From assembly GCF_020447315.1 (NCBI RefSeq), contig NZ_JAJADQ010000006.1, forward strand, positions 124,001-188,000: 64,000 nt of DNA, given 5' to 3'. The notes beneath the pieces were generated by a model, which was given only the letters and a program-made list of their open reading frames with translations, made no database searches and had not been told where the DNA came from. This DNA comes from Hymenobacter nitidus. Lineage in GTDB: Bacteria; Bacteroidota; Bacteroidia; Cytophagales; Hymenobacteraceae. The position numbers were made by a program, and so were the translations under genes. Positions 1-10,955 of the stretch are shown here, piece after piece (within the stretch, counting starts at the first letter, position 1; the number at the start of each line of letters is the position of its first letter).

Positions 1-2474
<2,474 letters not shown>

Positions 2475-2479
2475 GAACA

Positions 2480-2627
2480 TTAATTCCCCTCTTTTTTTTA
2501 AGGAGGGGTGCCCGAAGGGCGGGGTGGTTCAATCGTTGAACGATTTGGCAGCAGTAGTTCCCAAAGCCTTTCAACGAGTATCAACCACCCCCAACCCATC
2601 CTCATCTGAGGAGGGGAGCTTAAATTA
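2480..2627. repeat. Intergenic palindromic MITE-like element
   Basis: The gap between metH and metF is an imperfect long inverted repeat. The left arm runs TTAATTCCCCTC...GGAGGGGTG...GGGGTGGTT. The right arm is its reverse complement, AACCACCCCC...GAGGAGGGGAGCTTAA. The outer ends resemble terminal inverted repeats, and no ORF lies between the arms. It looks like a non-autonomous mobile or REP-type element, which might also fold in the metH-metF transcript. No second copy was seen in this window. Confidence 0.5.
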
Positions 2628-2666
2628 CCATTACAATGCCCCGCGAAACCTGGTTTCGCCTGCTCT

Positions 2667-3623
2667 ATGAAAGTAACCGAACATCTAACCCGCGCCGACG
2701 GCAAAACCCTGTTTTCCTTCGAAGTGCTGCCGCCCCGCAAGGGCGAAAATATCCAGACGCTGTTTTCCAATATCGAGCCCCTGCTGGAGTTCAAGCCGCC
2801 GTTCATCGACGTGACCTACCACCGGGAGGAATACGTGTACCGCCAGCACCCCAACGGCCTGCTCGAAAAGAAAACCGTGCGCCGCCGCCCCGGCACCGTA
2901 GGCATCTGCGCGGCCATCAAAAACCGCTTCGACGTGGACACCGTGCCTCACCTCATCTGCGGGGGCTTCTCGAAGGAGGAAACCGAAAACGCCCTGATTG
3001 ACCTGCACTTCCTGGGCATCGACAACGTGCTGGCTTTGCGCGGCGACCCCATCAAGAGCGAAGGCCACTTCAAGCCCGAACCCGACGGCCACGCCTACGC
3101 CTGCGACCTGATTGGGCAGGTAGCCAACCTCAACAAGGGCGAGTATCTGGATGAGGAGCAGGACGATACCTGGGCCACCAACTTCTGCATCGGCACGGCC
3201 GGTTACCCCGAAAAGCACTTCGAGGCGCCCAACTACGGCGCCGACTTGCGCTACCTCAAGCACAAGGTAGACCGCGGGGCCGAGTACATCGTGACCCAGA
3301 TGTTTTTCGACAACGAGCAGTACTTCAACTTCGAGAAAAAGTGCCGGGATGCGGGCATCAACGTGCCCATCATTCCGGGCCTCAAGCCCCTGACGACCAA
3401 AGGCCAGCTCACGATGCTGCCCCGCTCCTTCTACCTCAACATTCCCGAGGAGCTGTCGGAGGCCGTGCACCACTGCGCCGACAACGAAGCGGCCCGCCAG
3501 ATCGGCATCGAGTGGTGCATCAACCAGAGCAAGGAGCTGATGGCCCACGGCGTGCCCTGCCTGCACTACTACTCTATGGGCAAGTCCGAATCTATCCGGC
3601 GGGTGGCCTCGGCGCTGTTTTAA
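2667..3623 (+). CDS. metF: Methylenetetrahydrofolate reductase
   Basis: FAD-dependent reduction of 5,10-methylene-THF to 5-methyl-THF, the methyl donor used by MetH upstream. The 318-residue protein is a normal single TIM-barrel length. FSFEVLPPRKGE near residues 16-27 carries the Glu (E19) equivalent to the catalytic E28 of the E. coli enzyme. The NVLALRGDP loop (around residue 120) and the QMFFDNEQYF segment are typical of the family. The ATG at 2667 directly precedes the conserved KVTEHL...FSFEV start. It lies 192 bp after metH across a palindromic element, so cotranscription is possible but not certain. Confidence 0.97.
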   Translation: MKVTEHLTRADGKTLFSFEVLPPRKGENIQTLFSNIEPLLEFKPPFIDVTYHREEYVYRQHPNGLLEKKTVRRRPGTVGICAAIKNRFDVDTVPHLICGGFSKEETENALIDLHFLGIDNVLALRGDPIKSEGHFKPEPDGHAYACDLIGQVANLNKGEYLDEEQDDTWATNFCIGTAGYPEKHFEAPNYGADLRYLKHKVDRGAEYIVTQMFFDNEQYFNFEKKCRDAGINVPIIPGLKPLTTKGQLTMLPRSFYLNIPEELSEAVHHCADNEAARQIGIEWCINQSKELMAHGVPCLHYYSMGKSESIRRVASALF

Positions 3624-3642
3624 GCGGTGAAAGGGCGAACTT

Positions 3643-3719
3643 GTGAAATGGTGAGTTTGATGTTCTGAACGCGCGCAATTGCGTAAACCCAACGACAACT
3701 CGCCATTTCATCATTTCAC
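3643..3719. repeat. Small inverted-repeat element
   Basis: The left end GTGAAATGGTGAGTTTG and the right end AACTCGCCATTTCATCATTTCAC are imperfect inverted repeats around a short centre. The left end (GGTGAGTTTGATGTTCT) closely matches the left end of the larger element at 9528-9748 (GGTGAGTTTAATGTTCT), so both probably belong to one intergenic repeat family. Confidence 0.45.
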
Positions 3720-3728
3720 TTCTCGCCG

Positions 3729-4205
3729 TTGGATACGCTCGACGACTTATTTGCCCGGCTGCGGGCGGCCACCTCGCCCGTTGAAATCGAGGCCCTGCAA
3801 AACGGCATCTGGCAGCACTGGCTCATGACCGGCGACTGGGAGCAGGACAAGCAGCTCGAAGTGGGCCTGCGCGCCCTGGCCGCCGGCGACTACTCGGCGG
3901 CTATCAGTGTGTTTACGGCGCTTACTGAGCAGCTGCCCGGCTTTGCGGAAGGCTGGAACAAGCGCGCCACGGCCTACTACCTGCGCGGCGAGTACCGTGC
4001 CTCCCTGCTCGACATTGCCCAAACCCTGCGCCACGAGCCCCGCCACTTCGGCGCGCTGTCGGGCTGGGCTACCATTCTGCAAACCCTGGGCGACTACCGG
4101 GGCACGCTGCACGTACTCCGGCGCCTGGAGGCAATTTGTCCCCACTTCCCCGGCCTGCAGGTCCGTCTGCACGACCTACGCGACCAGCTCGACGAAAATA
4201 TCTAG
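3729..4205 (+). CDS. Small tetratricopeptide-repeat protein
   Basis: A 158-residue cytoplasmic protein without a signal peptide. From about residue 47 it has TPR-type helical pairs (GDYSAAISVFTALTEQLPGFAEGWNKRA, then a second pair ending near EPRHFGALSG, then LGDYRGTLHVL). Such repeats mediate protein-protein contacts; the partner is unknown. The start is probably TTG at 3729, because no in-frame ATG precedes the conserved part. That makes the exact N-terminus uncertain. It sits just after a repeat element and before a hairpin at 4250-4284. Confidence 0.75.
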   Translation: MDTLDDLFARLRAATSPVEIEALQNGIWQHWLMTGDWEQDKQLEVGLRALAAGDYSAAISVFTALTEQLPGFAEGWNKRATAYYLRGEYRASLLDIAQTLRHEPRHFGALSGWATILQTLGDYRGTLHVLRRLEAICPHFPGLQVRLHDLRDQLDENI

Positions 4206-4249
4206 CGCGGCTTATTCTTGCGCGGCTCTATATAAATCTTTAACTTTAC

Positions 4250-4284
4250 TGGGCTTACACCTTTTTGCGAAAAGTGTAAGCCCA
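4250..4284 (+). terminator. Hairpin terminator-like structure
   Basis: TGGGCTTACAC pairs exactly with GTGTAAGCCCA, and the inner CTTTTT/AAAAG can extend the stem. T-rich sequence follows (ATTTTAGTCTTTTTT). It lies 45 bp after the TPR gene and is the likely end of that transcript. Confidence 0.6.
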
Positions 4285-4457
4285 TCTCTATTTTAGTCTT
4301 TTTTGCTGGCTACCAGCTTTTAGGCCACACATCCATTCTTCTTCACCTTTTGTAATAGCCCGCTTCTGATATAACTATTCAAGCAAACCGTATAACCCGA
4401 ATCCCCCCTCGGCTTGCGGCTGCTGGTTGTAGCAGAACAGTTTTTCCCACCCGTTCT

Positions 4458-5039
4458 ATGAAAAAAACTGTACTCGTAGTACTGTTGGCTTGCGCATTGC
4501 CAACAGTTGCCTTATGCCAGCGTCTCCGCAAAACGGAATTCGAGAGCGGCATGATTGAGAAAGGCAATAAAGTGGGCGTCTGGGAATACTTTGCCTACAC
4601 CCGCGACGGACGGCAGGTGACGGTGCAGAAGTACGACCACACGGCCAAGAAGCTGGTTTTTTTCCGGCCTGTGGAGGACATTATGTACGATGTGCAGCTG
4701 CAGCCCGGCGAGTGGAGCCGCGCCCGCGTCGACCAGCCCCCGCTGTTTGTGGGCGGCGACCCGGCCCTGGCGTCCTACACCACCAAACTGGTGTACCCAA
4801 CGGCGGCCCAGGACCGCAAGCTGCAGGGTAAAGTCCTGATTTCTTTCATGATTGATACGCTCGGGCAGGCCAGTGGCCACAAGGTGCTGATGAGCGTGGG
4901 TGGCGGCTGCGACGAGGAGGCTATGCGCGTGTGCCGCACCATTCCCCAGCAGTGGATTCCGGCCCGCAAAGACGGCCGGGCCGTGCCGGTGGTGTATGAG
5001 CTGCCCTTTACCTTCAAGATGCAGACGGTGGCGCAGTAG
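4458..5039 (+). CDS. Secreted/periplasmic TonB C-terminal domain protein
   Basis: The 193-residue protein starts with a signal peptide (MKKTVLVVLLACALPTVALC, cleavage near residue 20). The last ~90 residues look like the TonB C-terminal fold (YPTAAQDRKLQGKVLISFMIDTLG, then GGGCDEEAMRV, QQWIPARKDG, VYELPFTF). Unlike real TonB it has no N-terminal membrane anchor and no Pro-rich spacer, so energy transduction is unlikely. Many Bacteroidota secrete such proteins with unknown roles. A stretch near residues 35-55 (GNKVGVWEYF) resembles a MORN-like element. No partner gene is evident. Confidence 0.7.
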   Translation: MKKTVLVVLLACALPTVALCQRLRKTEFESGMIEKGNKVGVWEYFAYTRDGRQVTVQKYDHTAKKLVFFRPVEDIMYDVQLQPGEWSRARVDQPPLFVGGDPALASYTTKLVYPTAAQDRKLQGKVLISFMIDTLGQASGHKVLMSVGGGCDEEAMRVCRTIPQQWIPARKDGRAVPVVYELPFTFKMQTVAQ

Positions 5040-5092
5040 CCATTGTTCAGCTTCGGATTAATCTTCGGCGCGCCACTTACGTACAGAGCCCT

Positions 5093-5644
5093 ATGACACG
5101 ACTTAGCCTCTCCTCCGTTGCTGGTATGGCCCTCTTTGCCGTGGGCGCCAGCTTGCTGTCGGCCTGCGACACGACGCCGCGCGAGCGGCAGGAAATAGTG
5201 CGGGATGAAGCCCGCAAGCTCGATACCCTGGCCGACCGCGCCGCCGACCGGCTGCGCAACGCCGGACGCCGGGCCGCACGCTTCGACTCCGTTTCGCGGG
5301 CCCGCAACCGGCAGCCGCTCGACAATGCCGCCTCGGCCGCTTTCACCCAGCAGCTGCTCGGCACCTATTCCGATATCGAAGCCCTGACGCCGGCTACCAT
5401 CGAGCCCGCCTACGTGCAGCTGCTGCGCCAGACCCGGGCCCAGCGCAAGCAGTGGACTCAGCGCGACTGGGACTACGCCAGCAGCATCTACAAGCGGCTG
5501 AACGAGCGGCTGAAGGCTATCCGGCTGGACGTGAAAGGCCGCGACGAGCTCCGCATCCGGGCGCTGCAGGCCGAGTTTACAACCCACGAAACCAGCCGCG
5601 ACGTGAAAGACCTGGGCGAGGCCGTAAAGGCCGTTCAGGAATAA
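5093..5644 (+). CDS. Hypothetical lipoprotein
   Basis: The family is not recognised. It is a 183-residue protein with a lipoprotein signal peptide (hydrophobic GMALFAVGASLLSAC, lipobox Cys near residue 25). The rest is charged and strongly helical (ERQEIVRDEARKLDTLADRAADRLRNAGRRAARF), so a coiled-coil or helical bundle in the periplasm or on the outer membrane is likely. ATG at 5093 is the only start that gives the signal peptide. A terminator follows 21 bp after the stop. Confidence 0.65.
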   Translation: MTRLSLSSVAGMALFAVGASLLSACDTTPRERQEIVRDEARKLDTLADRAADRLRNAGRRAARFDSVSRARNRQPLDNAASAAFTQQLLGTYSDIEALTPATIEPAYVQLLRQTRAQRKQWTQRDWDYASSIYKRLNERLKAIRLDVKGRDELRIRALQAEFTTHETSRDVKDLGEAVKAVQE

Positions 5645-5665
5645 CGTTGCGGTTTGCATTCTTCA

Positions 5666-5692
5666 AAGCCCCGTTTCCGCGGGGCTTTTTTG
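5666..5692 (+). terminator. Rho-independent terminator
   Basis: AAGCCCC pairs with GGGGCTT around a GTTTCCGC loop and is followed by a T-run. It ends the lipoprotein transcript just 11 bp before the amidase start. Confidence 0.8.
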
Positions 5693-5702
5693 CGTTTATC
5701 CT

Positions 5703-7232
5703 ATGACCCCTTCTCATTCAGTTTACCGCTCCTGGCAGTTGCTGCTAGTACTCGTGCTGAGTAGTCTGGCCGTGAGTAGCCGGGCCCAGGCCCTGATTGA
5801 AACGGCGGAAACGGTGCCGGCCACCAACCAGTGGCTGCAGCCCGGCGACCGGCTGCAGGTGCGCCTGAAAGGCAGGCCGGGCCAGCGCGTCACCTTTCTC
5901 AGGGGCCTGCCCATGACGGAGCTGCCCCCGGCGCAAACGAAGGGCCAGCGTGGTATCTACCAAGGTACCTACGTGGTGCGCCCCGGCGACACGCTCCAGA
6001 ACCGGCCCATCCTTTTTCAGGTAATGCGCAACGACACTGTGGCGCTGGCCTCGGCTTTTAGCCGCAGTAAAGTCCGGTTTCTGAGCCCCGACGCTCCCCA
6101 GCTGGCGCTTACCAAGGGCCAGCTCGCCTACCTGAACCACGGCCTGGGTGAAGACCGGCTGGGCGGGGCCAAGCTCGGCTACCTCGACTCGGCCGTGGTG
6201 CTGCATGTCACGGGCATGGTGGGCGCGCAGTACCGGGTGCGGCTGGCCGAAAACCAGGTGGCCTGGGTGCCCCAGGACGTGGTGCGCCTGCTGCCCCCGG
6301 GCGGCTTTGTGCCCACCTCGCTCACCGGCTCCTGGAGCGTGGCCGGCGACTCGCTTTACGACTACGTGCAGGTGCCACTGGAGGCCCGCCTGCCCTACCG
6401 CTCCCAACTGCTGACCAACCCGACGCGCCTTGTAGTCGACATCTTCGGGGCTACCTCCAACACCAACTGGATAACTCAGCGCGACGGGCTGCGGGAACTG
6501 GGCAACGTGTACTACGAGCAGCCCCAGCCCGATATTTTCCGGCTGGTACTGCCCCTGCGCCACGCCCAGGCCTGGGGCTACAGCATCGACTACCGCGGCA
6601 CCACTCTCCGAATTCGGGTGAAGCGCCCCCCGGCCAGGCTCAGCCTGAAGGGCCTCACCATCGGCCTCGATGCCGGCCACGGCGGCACCAACGTAGGTGC
6701 TGCTTCGGCCAAGGGCAGCCAGGAAAAGGTGCTCACGCTGGCCATTGCCCAGAAGCTACGCCAGGAGCTGGAAAAAGCCGGTGCCCGGGTGCTGATGACG
6801 CGTGAAACCGACGTGACCGTGGAAAACGGCTCCCGCGTGCTGCTAATGCGCCAACTCAACCCCGACTTGCTGCTCAGCATCCACGTCAACTCCTCGGGAA
6901 GCGCTACAGTGCAGGGTACCAGCACCTACTACCGCTACGTGGCGTACCGCCCCCTGGCGCTGGCTATTTACAACGAGGTGCGCAAAACCGGCCTGAAGGG
7001 CTTCGGCAACGTGGGCAGTTTCAACTTCAACCTGAATGGGGCCACCGAATATCCTAACGCCCTGATTGAAACGGCTTTCGTATCGAACCCCGAGGATGAA
7101 AAGCGCCTCACTGACCCGGCTTTTCAGCAGCAGCTGGCCGAGCGCATCAAGGACGGAGTGGAAGAGTTTCTGAAGAGTACCCGCGCCAAGGGCCCCCGTG
7201 GGTGGCTTTTGCGGGAGCCGGCCGCAAACTAA
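5703..7232 (+). CDS. N-acetylmuramoyl-L-alanine amidase (AmiC type, Amidase_3)
   Basis: Periplasmic zinc amidase that cuts the amide bond between the sugar and the peptide of peptidoglycan. The 509 residues comprise a signal peptide (to about residue 28, ending SSRAQA), an SH3-like segment (about 155-200), an AMIN-like beta region (about 225-310) and the catalytic domain from about 318. The zinc-site residues are visible: His in LDAGHGG, Glu in GSQEKVLTL, His in LLLSIHVNSS, and the catalytic Glu in NALIETAFVSNPEDE. The catalytic domain is complete, so it should be active. The gene appears to stand alone. Confidence 0.9.
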   Translation: MTPSHSVYRSWQLLLVLVLSSLAVSSRAQALIETAETVPATNQWLQPGDRLQVRLKGRPGQRVTFLRGLPMTELPPAQTKGQRGIYQGTYVVRPGDTLQNRPILFQVMRNDTVALASAFSRSKVRFLSPDAPQLALTKGQLAYLNHGLGEDRLGGAKLGYLDSAVVLHVTGMVGAQYRVRLAENQVAWVPQDVVRLLPPGGFVPTSLTGSWSVAGDSLYDYVQVPLEARLPYRSQLLTNPTRLVVDIFGATSNTNWITQRDGLRELGNVYYEQPQPDIFRLVLPLRHAQAWGYSIDYRGTTLRIRVKRPPARLSLKGLTIGLDAGHGGTNVGAASAKGSQEKVLTLAIAQKLRQELEKAGARVLMTRETDVTVENGSRVLLMRQLNPDLLLSIHVNSSGSATVQGTSTYYRYVAYRPLALAIYNEVRKTGLKGFGNVGSFNFNLNGATEYPNALIETAFVSNPEDEKRLTDPAFQQQLAERIKDGVEEFLKSTRAKGPRGWLLREPAAN

Positions 7233-7405
7233 ACCGTTGTGCCTATACCAGATTAGCAAAAAAACCAGCCCTGGAAAGCAAATCTGTCGTTAAAGAGCCC
7301 AACATCCTTGCTTCCGCCTGGTTATCAGCCTACTTCAAGACGGCCGGGCCTGGGTCCGGCTGATTGATACCCGTTCTTCTCATTCCTCACCCCTAACCAA
7401 TTCCC

Positions 7406-8806
7406 ATGGCAACTGATTCTTTACTGGACCGCAGCCGCACCATTGCCGGGCCGGGCTTCAACCGCTGGCTGATTCCGCCGGCCGCGCTGGCAATTCACCT
7501 GGCCATTGGGCAGGCCTACGCCTTCAGCGTGTTCAAAAAGCCCATGGGAGCCCTTATTAGCGGCAACGTAGACGCCCCCGCCCCCGCCGACTGGACGCCG
7601 GCCCAACTAGGGGTCATCTTCTCCATTGCCATTGTGCTGCTGGGGTTGTCGGCGGCCGTGTTTGGGAAATGGTTGGAGCGGGTGGGCCCTCGCAAGGCCA
7701 TGCTGGCTTCGGCATTGTGCTTCAGCGGCGGCTTTTTCATCGGGGCCCTGGGCGTGCACCTGCACAGCATCTGGCTAGTGTATTTCGGCTACGGCTTCGT
7801 GGGCGGCATCGGGCTGGGCATCGGCTATATCTCGCCCGTAAGCACGCTTATCAAGTGGTTTCCCGACCGGCCCGGCGTGGCTACGGGCATGGCCATCATG
7901 GGTTTTGGCGGCGGCGCTATGATTGGCTCCCCGCTGGCCGTGGCCCTGATGGACCACTACAAAGCTTCGGCCCCCATGGGTGTGGCCCCCACCTTCCTGA
8001 CTATGGGCCTGATTTACCTGCTCTTCATGCTCTTCGGCGTGTTCACCATCCGGGTGCCGGCCGAAGGCTGGAAACCCGAGGGCTACGTGCCTCCCACGAC
8101 AGCCAACGCCATGATTACCACCCACAACGTGGACGCCGATACGGCCATCAAAACGCCGCAGTTCTGGCTCTTGTGGGTGGTGCTGTGCATGAACGTGACG
8201 GCCGGTATCGGGGTGCTCGAAACGGCCTCGCCCCTCATCCAGGAAACTTTCTCGGATAAGTCGATGGGCGCCGGCCTGGGTGTGACGGCAGCAGCGGCAG
8301 CCGGCTTCGTGGGCCTGCTCAGCCTGTTCAACCTGCTGGGCCGCTTTTTCTGGTCGTCGGCCTCGGATAAGATAGGCCGCAAGCCCACCTACATGATTTA
8401 CTTCGGCCTGGGCATCGTGCTCTACGCCCTGGTGCCTACGCTGGCGGCTAGTGCCTCACTGTCGTTGTTCGTCATCGTATCCTGCGTGATTCTGAGCATG
8501 TACGGCGGCGGCTTTGCCACGATTCCGGCCTACCTGCGCGACTTGTTCGGCACCATGCAAGTCGGCGCCATTCATGGCCGCCTGCTCACGGCCTGGAGCA
8601 CGGCCGGCGTGCTGGGCCCCCTGATTGTGAACTTCCTGCACGAAAGCCAGAAGTCGAAGGGCCTGACGGGGGCGGCAGCGTACCAGACGGTGTTCTACAC
8701 CATGGCCGGCCTGCTCGTTATCGGCTTTCTGGCCAACCTATTGGTAAAGGCCGTGGATGCGCGCTACCACGTGAAGGAAGCGGCGGCCCCCAAGGTGGCC
8801 GCGTAG
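7406..8806 (+). CDS. MFS transporter, OFA (oxalate/formate antiporter-like) family
   Basis: Inner-membrane carrier of 466 residues with 12 predicted hydrophobic segments. The N-terminal RWLIPPAALAIHLAIGQAYAFSVF and the SPVSTLIKWFPDRPGVATGMAI segment are typical of the OFA family, which exchanges small organic anions such as oxalate, formate or lactate. The substrate cannot be read from sequence. A central cytoplasmic loop (PEGYVPPTTANAMITTHNVDADTAIKTPQFW) separates the halves. A 47-residue single-pass protein follows 38 bp downstream and is probably a partner. Confidence 0.88.
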   Translation: MATDSLLDRSRTIAGPGFNRWLIPPAALAIHLAIGQAYAFSVFKKPMGALISGNVDAPAPADWTPAQLGVIFSIAIVLLGLSAAVFGKWLERVGPRKAMLASALCFSGGFFIGALGVHLHSIWLVYFGYGFVGGIGLGIGYISPVSTLIKWFPDRPGVATGMAIMGFGGGAMIGSPLAVALMDHYKASAPMGVAPTFLTMGLIYLLFMLFGVFTIRVPAEGWKPEGYVPPTTANAMITTHNVDADTAIKTPQFWLLWVVLCMNVTAGIGVLETASPLIQETFSDKSMGAGLGVTAAAAAGFVGLLSLFNLLGRFFWSSASDKIGRKPTYMIYFGLGIVLYALVPTLAASASLSLFVIVSCVILSMYGGGFATIPAYLRDLFGTMQVGAIHGRLLTAWSTAGVLGPLIVNFLHESQKSKGLTGAAAYQTVFYTMAGLLVIGFLANLLVKAVDARYHVKEAAAPKVAA

Positions 8807-8844
8807 TTTTTACAGTATTCGCTCGTTGCTAACCCTGCCTTTGT

Positions 8845-8988
8845 ATGGAAACCAAGACCAATTCAACCCCCGAAGCCGCGGCGTCATCTTCCAGCCTGCA
8901 GGTCGCCCTGGCCTGGGTGTACGTGGGCGTTCCCCTGCTGTGGGGCGTGTCGCAAACCTTCATTAAAGCCCTGGCTTTGTTTAAGTAA
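8845..8988 (+). CDS. 47-residue single-pass membrane protein, putative MFS small partner
   Basis: METKTNSTPEAAAS... encodes a polar N-terminus and one transmembrane helix (QVALAWVYVGVPLLWGVSQTF, interrupted only by Pro), ending IKALALFK. The family is recalled as occurring next to OFA-type MFS carriers, where it is taken to be an accessory subunit. The evidence here is position and topology only. ATG at 8845, 38 bp after the transporter stop; a terminator follows at 9020. It is easily missed because of its size. Confidence 0.7.
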   Translation: METKTNSTPEAAASSSSLQVALAWVYVGVPLLWGVSQTFIKALALFK

Positions 8989-9019
8989 GCAGGCTGACAA
9001 GCGCCGGACCGCCGGAAAA

Positions 9020-9060
9020 CAAAAGAGCATTTGGCACACCGCCGAATGCTCTTTTGTTTG
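9020..9060 (+). terminator. Rho-independent terminator
   Basis: CAAAAGAGCAT pairs perfectly with ATGCTCTTTTG around a ~15-nt loop, and TTTG follows. It closes the MFS/small-protein transcription unit and can work in both directions. Confidence 0.75.
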
Positions 9061-9092
9061 TTACTTACCTTCCTGACTAGTAACCATTTCTC

Positions 9093-9524
9093 ATGAATTT
9101 CCCGCCCGCCCAGGACCGTATTGTGGTGCTTGAGTCCTTTGTTGACCCCATTACGGCTCACCTGGCCAAAAGCCGCCTGGAAGCCGAGCAGATTCCCTGC
9201 TTTCTGACCAATGCGCTCAACCGGCTTTACGGCCCGGCTACCGGCGGCGTGCACCTGCACGTGCGCCAGCAAGATGCGGAAGCAGCCGCCGAAATTCTGC
9301 GCTACCAAACCGTGTTCATGACCGCCACCCGCGCTGACGACGAGCCCGGACCCGACATCGTGCACTGCCCCAAGTGCGACTCCACCGACGTGGCTTTCGG
9401 CCCCGCCCCCCGCAACACCTACAGCCTCCCGATGCTGATGCTCTCGGTGCTGCTCGGCCGCGGCAAACGCTACCACTGCTCCCACTGTCGGCACGAGTTC
9501 AAACGCTCGGAGGTGGAGGGGTAG
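9093..9524 (+). CDS. DUF2007-type protein with C-terminal zinc ribbon
   Basis: A 143-residue cytoplasmic protein. Residues 9-70 (VVLESFVDPITAHLAKSRLE, later GGVHLHVRQQDAEAAAEILR) match the DUF2007 fold, a small ACT-like alpha/beta domain described as a putative signal-transducing domain. The C-terminus carries two Cys pairs, CPKCDSTDV (near 90) and HCSHCRHEF (near 132), spaced as a zinc ribbon. The hydrophobic LPMLMLSVLLG between them is either buried or membrane-touching. Its precise role is unknown. Confidence 0.75.
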   Translation: MNFPPAQDRIVVLESFVDPITAHLAKSRLEAEQIPCFLTNALNRLYGPATGGVHLHVRQQDAEAAAEILRYQTVFMTATRADDEPGPDIVHCPKCDSTDVAFGPAPRNTYSLPMLMLSVLLGRGKRYHCSHCRHEFKRSEVEG

Positions 9525-9527
9525 TTA

Positions 9528-9748
9528 GGTGGTGAGTTTAATGTTCTTGTTTCCTTGCGAGGCGCAGCCGCGGCAATCCGTCCTCTGAAATGTGCCGAGC
9601 ACCCTGAAGTGAAAAGCCCTTTCCTACTGCGGTAGGAAAGGGCTTTCTGGTAAGAGAACGTTTGTCACCAGCAGAGGACAAATTGCTTCGTGCCTCGCAA
9701 TGACACCAGAACGTCAAACTCACTATTTCACCACTTCACCACCTCACC
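9528..9748. repeat. Nested palindromic intergenic element
   Basis: Three inverted repeats are nested. The outer ends are GGTGGTGAGTTTAATGTTCT and AGAACGTCAAACTCAC...CACC. Inside are TTGCGAGGC...GCAATCCGTCCTCTG and its counterpart CAGAGGACAAATTGC...GCCTCGCAA. The core is a perfect 15-bp hairpin, AAAGCCCTTTCCTAC (9613-9627) with GTAGGAAAGGGCTTT (9632-9646). The core can terminate transcription from both the DUF2007 gene and the converging moeA. The right end overlaps the moeA stop at 9744. The outer ends match the element at 3643. Confidence 0.6.
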
Positions 9749-10955
9749 GAAACCGCACGAGGGGGAAGGCGTCGCCGGCTTTAAAGTCGGTGGGCTCGGC
9801 GGGCAGGCGCAGGAAGGCGTCGCACTGCAGCAGGGAGGCCAGGTCGCCGGAGCCGCCGCTTTTTTGCGGGTGGGCCAGCAGGTGGCCGTAGGGCGACAGC
9901 TCCAGGCGCACGGGCAAGAAGTAGGCAATGCGCGGCGCAAAAGAAAAATCGGTGGCCAGCAGGGCCGTGGGGCGGGGCAGCTTGCTGTGCGGCTGCTCGC
10001 AGCGCCGCAGCCAGGGCAGCACGTACTGGTAGAAATTAACGAAGGTGGAAACCGGGTTGCCGGGCAGCGCAAACACCACCGCGCCCCCGGCTTTTTCCCC
10101 AAACCAGAACGGCTTGCCCGGCCGCTGGTGCACCTCATGAAAAATCTGGCTTACACCCAGCTCCCGCAGCATGGCCGGCAGAAAGTCGGCCTGCCCCTTC
10201 GATACGCCCCCGCTGAGCACCAGCGCATCGTAGGCGGCCAGCAGCGGCGGCAGCCCCTGGCGCAGCGCCTCCTGGTCGTCGTTGAAATGAAAAATCTCAC
10301 TCTGAACCCCGGCCTGCTGCAGCGCGGCCTGCACCATGTAAGCGTTGGAGCGCCGAATCTGGTGGGGCAAGGGCGTTTCGGTCAGCTCCACCAGCTCATC
10401 GCCGGTACTGACGACGGCCACCCGTAGCTGCCGGGCCACCTGCAGCGTGGCCGCTCCGATGGTAGCGGCCACCGCAATTTCGGCCGGGCTCAGCCGGATG
10501 CCCGCTGGCAACAGCAGCGCGCCCTGCTCCCGGTCGGAGGCCTGGCGGTGCACATTGTGGCCGGCGACGGGTGGTGGCACCCGCACCGCCGCTATGCGCT
10601 GACCGTTTACCTCGTGAAACTCCAGATCTTCGTAGCGTACTACCGTGTCGGTGCCGGGCGGCAGGGCAGCCCCGGTCATGATTTCTACGGCCGTTTGCGC
10701 ATCCAGCAGGGCCTGGGGCGGCATGCCGGCCAGCTGGGTAGCGGCAATAGGAAAGGTGGCTTGCCCGGCTGCCACCGCTTCGAAGCTCAACGCAATGCCA
10801 TCCATTGCCACCCGGTGAAAGGGCGGAAAGTCGCGGTCGGCGTGCAGGGCTTCGAGCAGCACCCGGCCGACGGCTTGCGGCAGCGGCACGGTTTCGGGGG
10901 GCAGGGGGCGGGCCGTGGCCAGCACCTGGCGCGTGGCTTCGTCAACTGAAATCAT
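9744..10955 (-). CDS. moeA: Molybdopterin molybdotransferase MoeA
   Basis: Inserts molybdate into adenylated molybdopterin during Moco synthesis. The protein is 403 residues from the start chosen here. MISVDEATRQVLATARPL is the usual MoeA N-terminus, so ATG at 10955 is preferred over the in-frame start at 10994. Visible motifs are DGIALSFEA (substrate loop), EIMTGAALPPGTDTVV, the molybdopterin-binding core STGDELVEL and SGGVSKGQADF, and ALPGNPVSTFVNFY near the end. It is divergent from moaC across a 235-bp gap that probably holds both promoters. No fused MogA domain is present. Confidence 0.95.
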   Translation of the reverse strand: MISVDEATRQVLATARPLPPETVPLPQAVGRVLLEALHADRDFPPFHRVAMDGIALSFEAVAAGQATFPIAATQLAGMPPQALLDAQTAVEIMTGAALPPGTDTVVRYEDLEFHEVNGQRIAAVRVPPPVAGHNVHRQASDREQGALLLPAGIRLSPAEIAVAATIGAATLQVARQLRVAVVSTGDELVELTETPLPHQIRRSNAYMVQAALQQAGVQSEIFHFNDDQEALRQGLPPLLAAYDALVLSGGVSKGQADFLPAMLRELGVSQIFHEVHQRPGKPFWFGEKAGGAVVFALPGNPVSTFVNFYQYVLPWLRRCEQPHSKLPRPTALLATDFSFAPRIAYFLPVRLELSPYGHLLAHPQKSGGSGDLASLLQCDAFLRLPAEPTDFKAGDAFPLVRFR

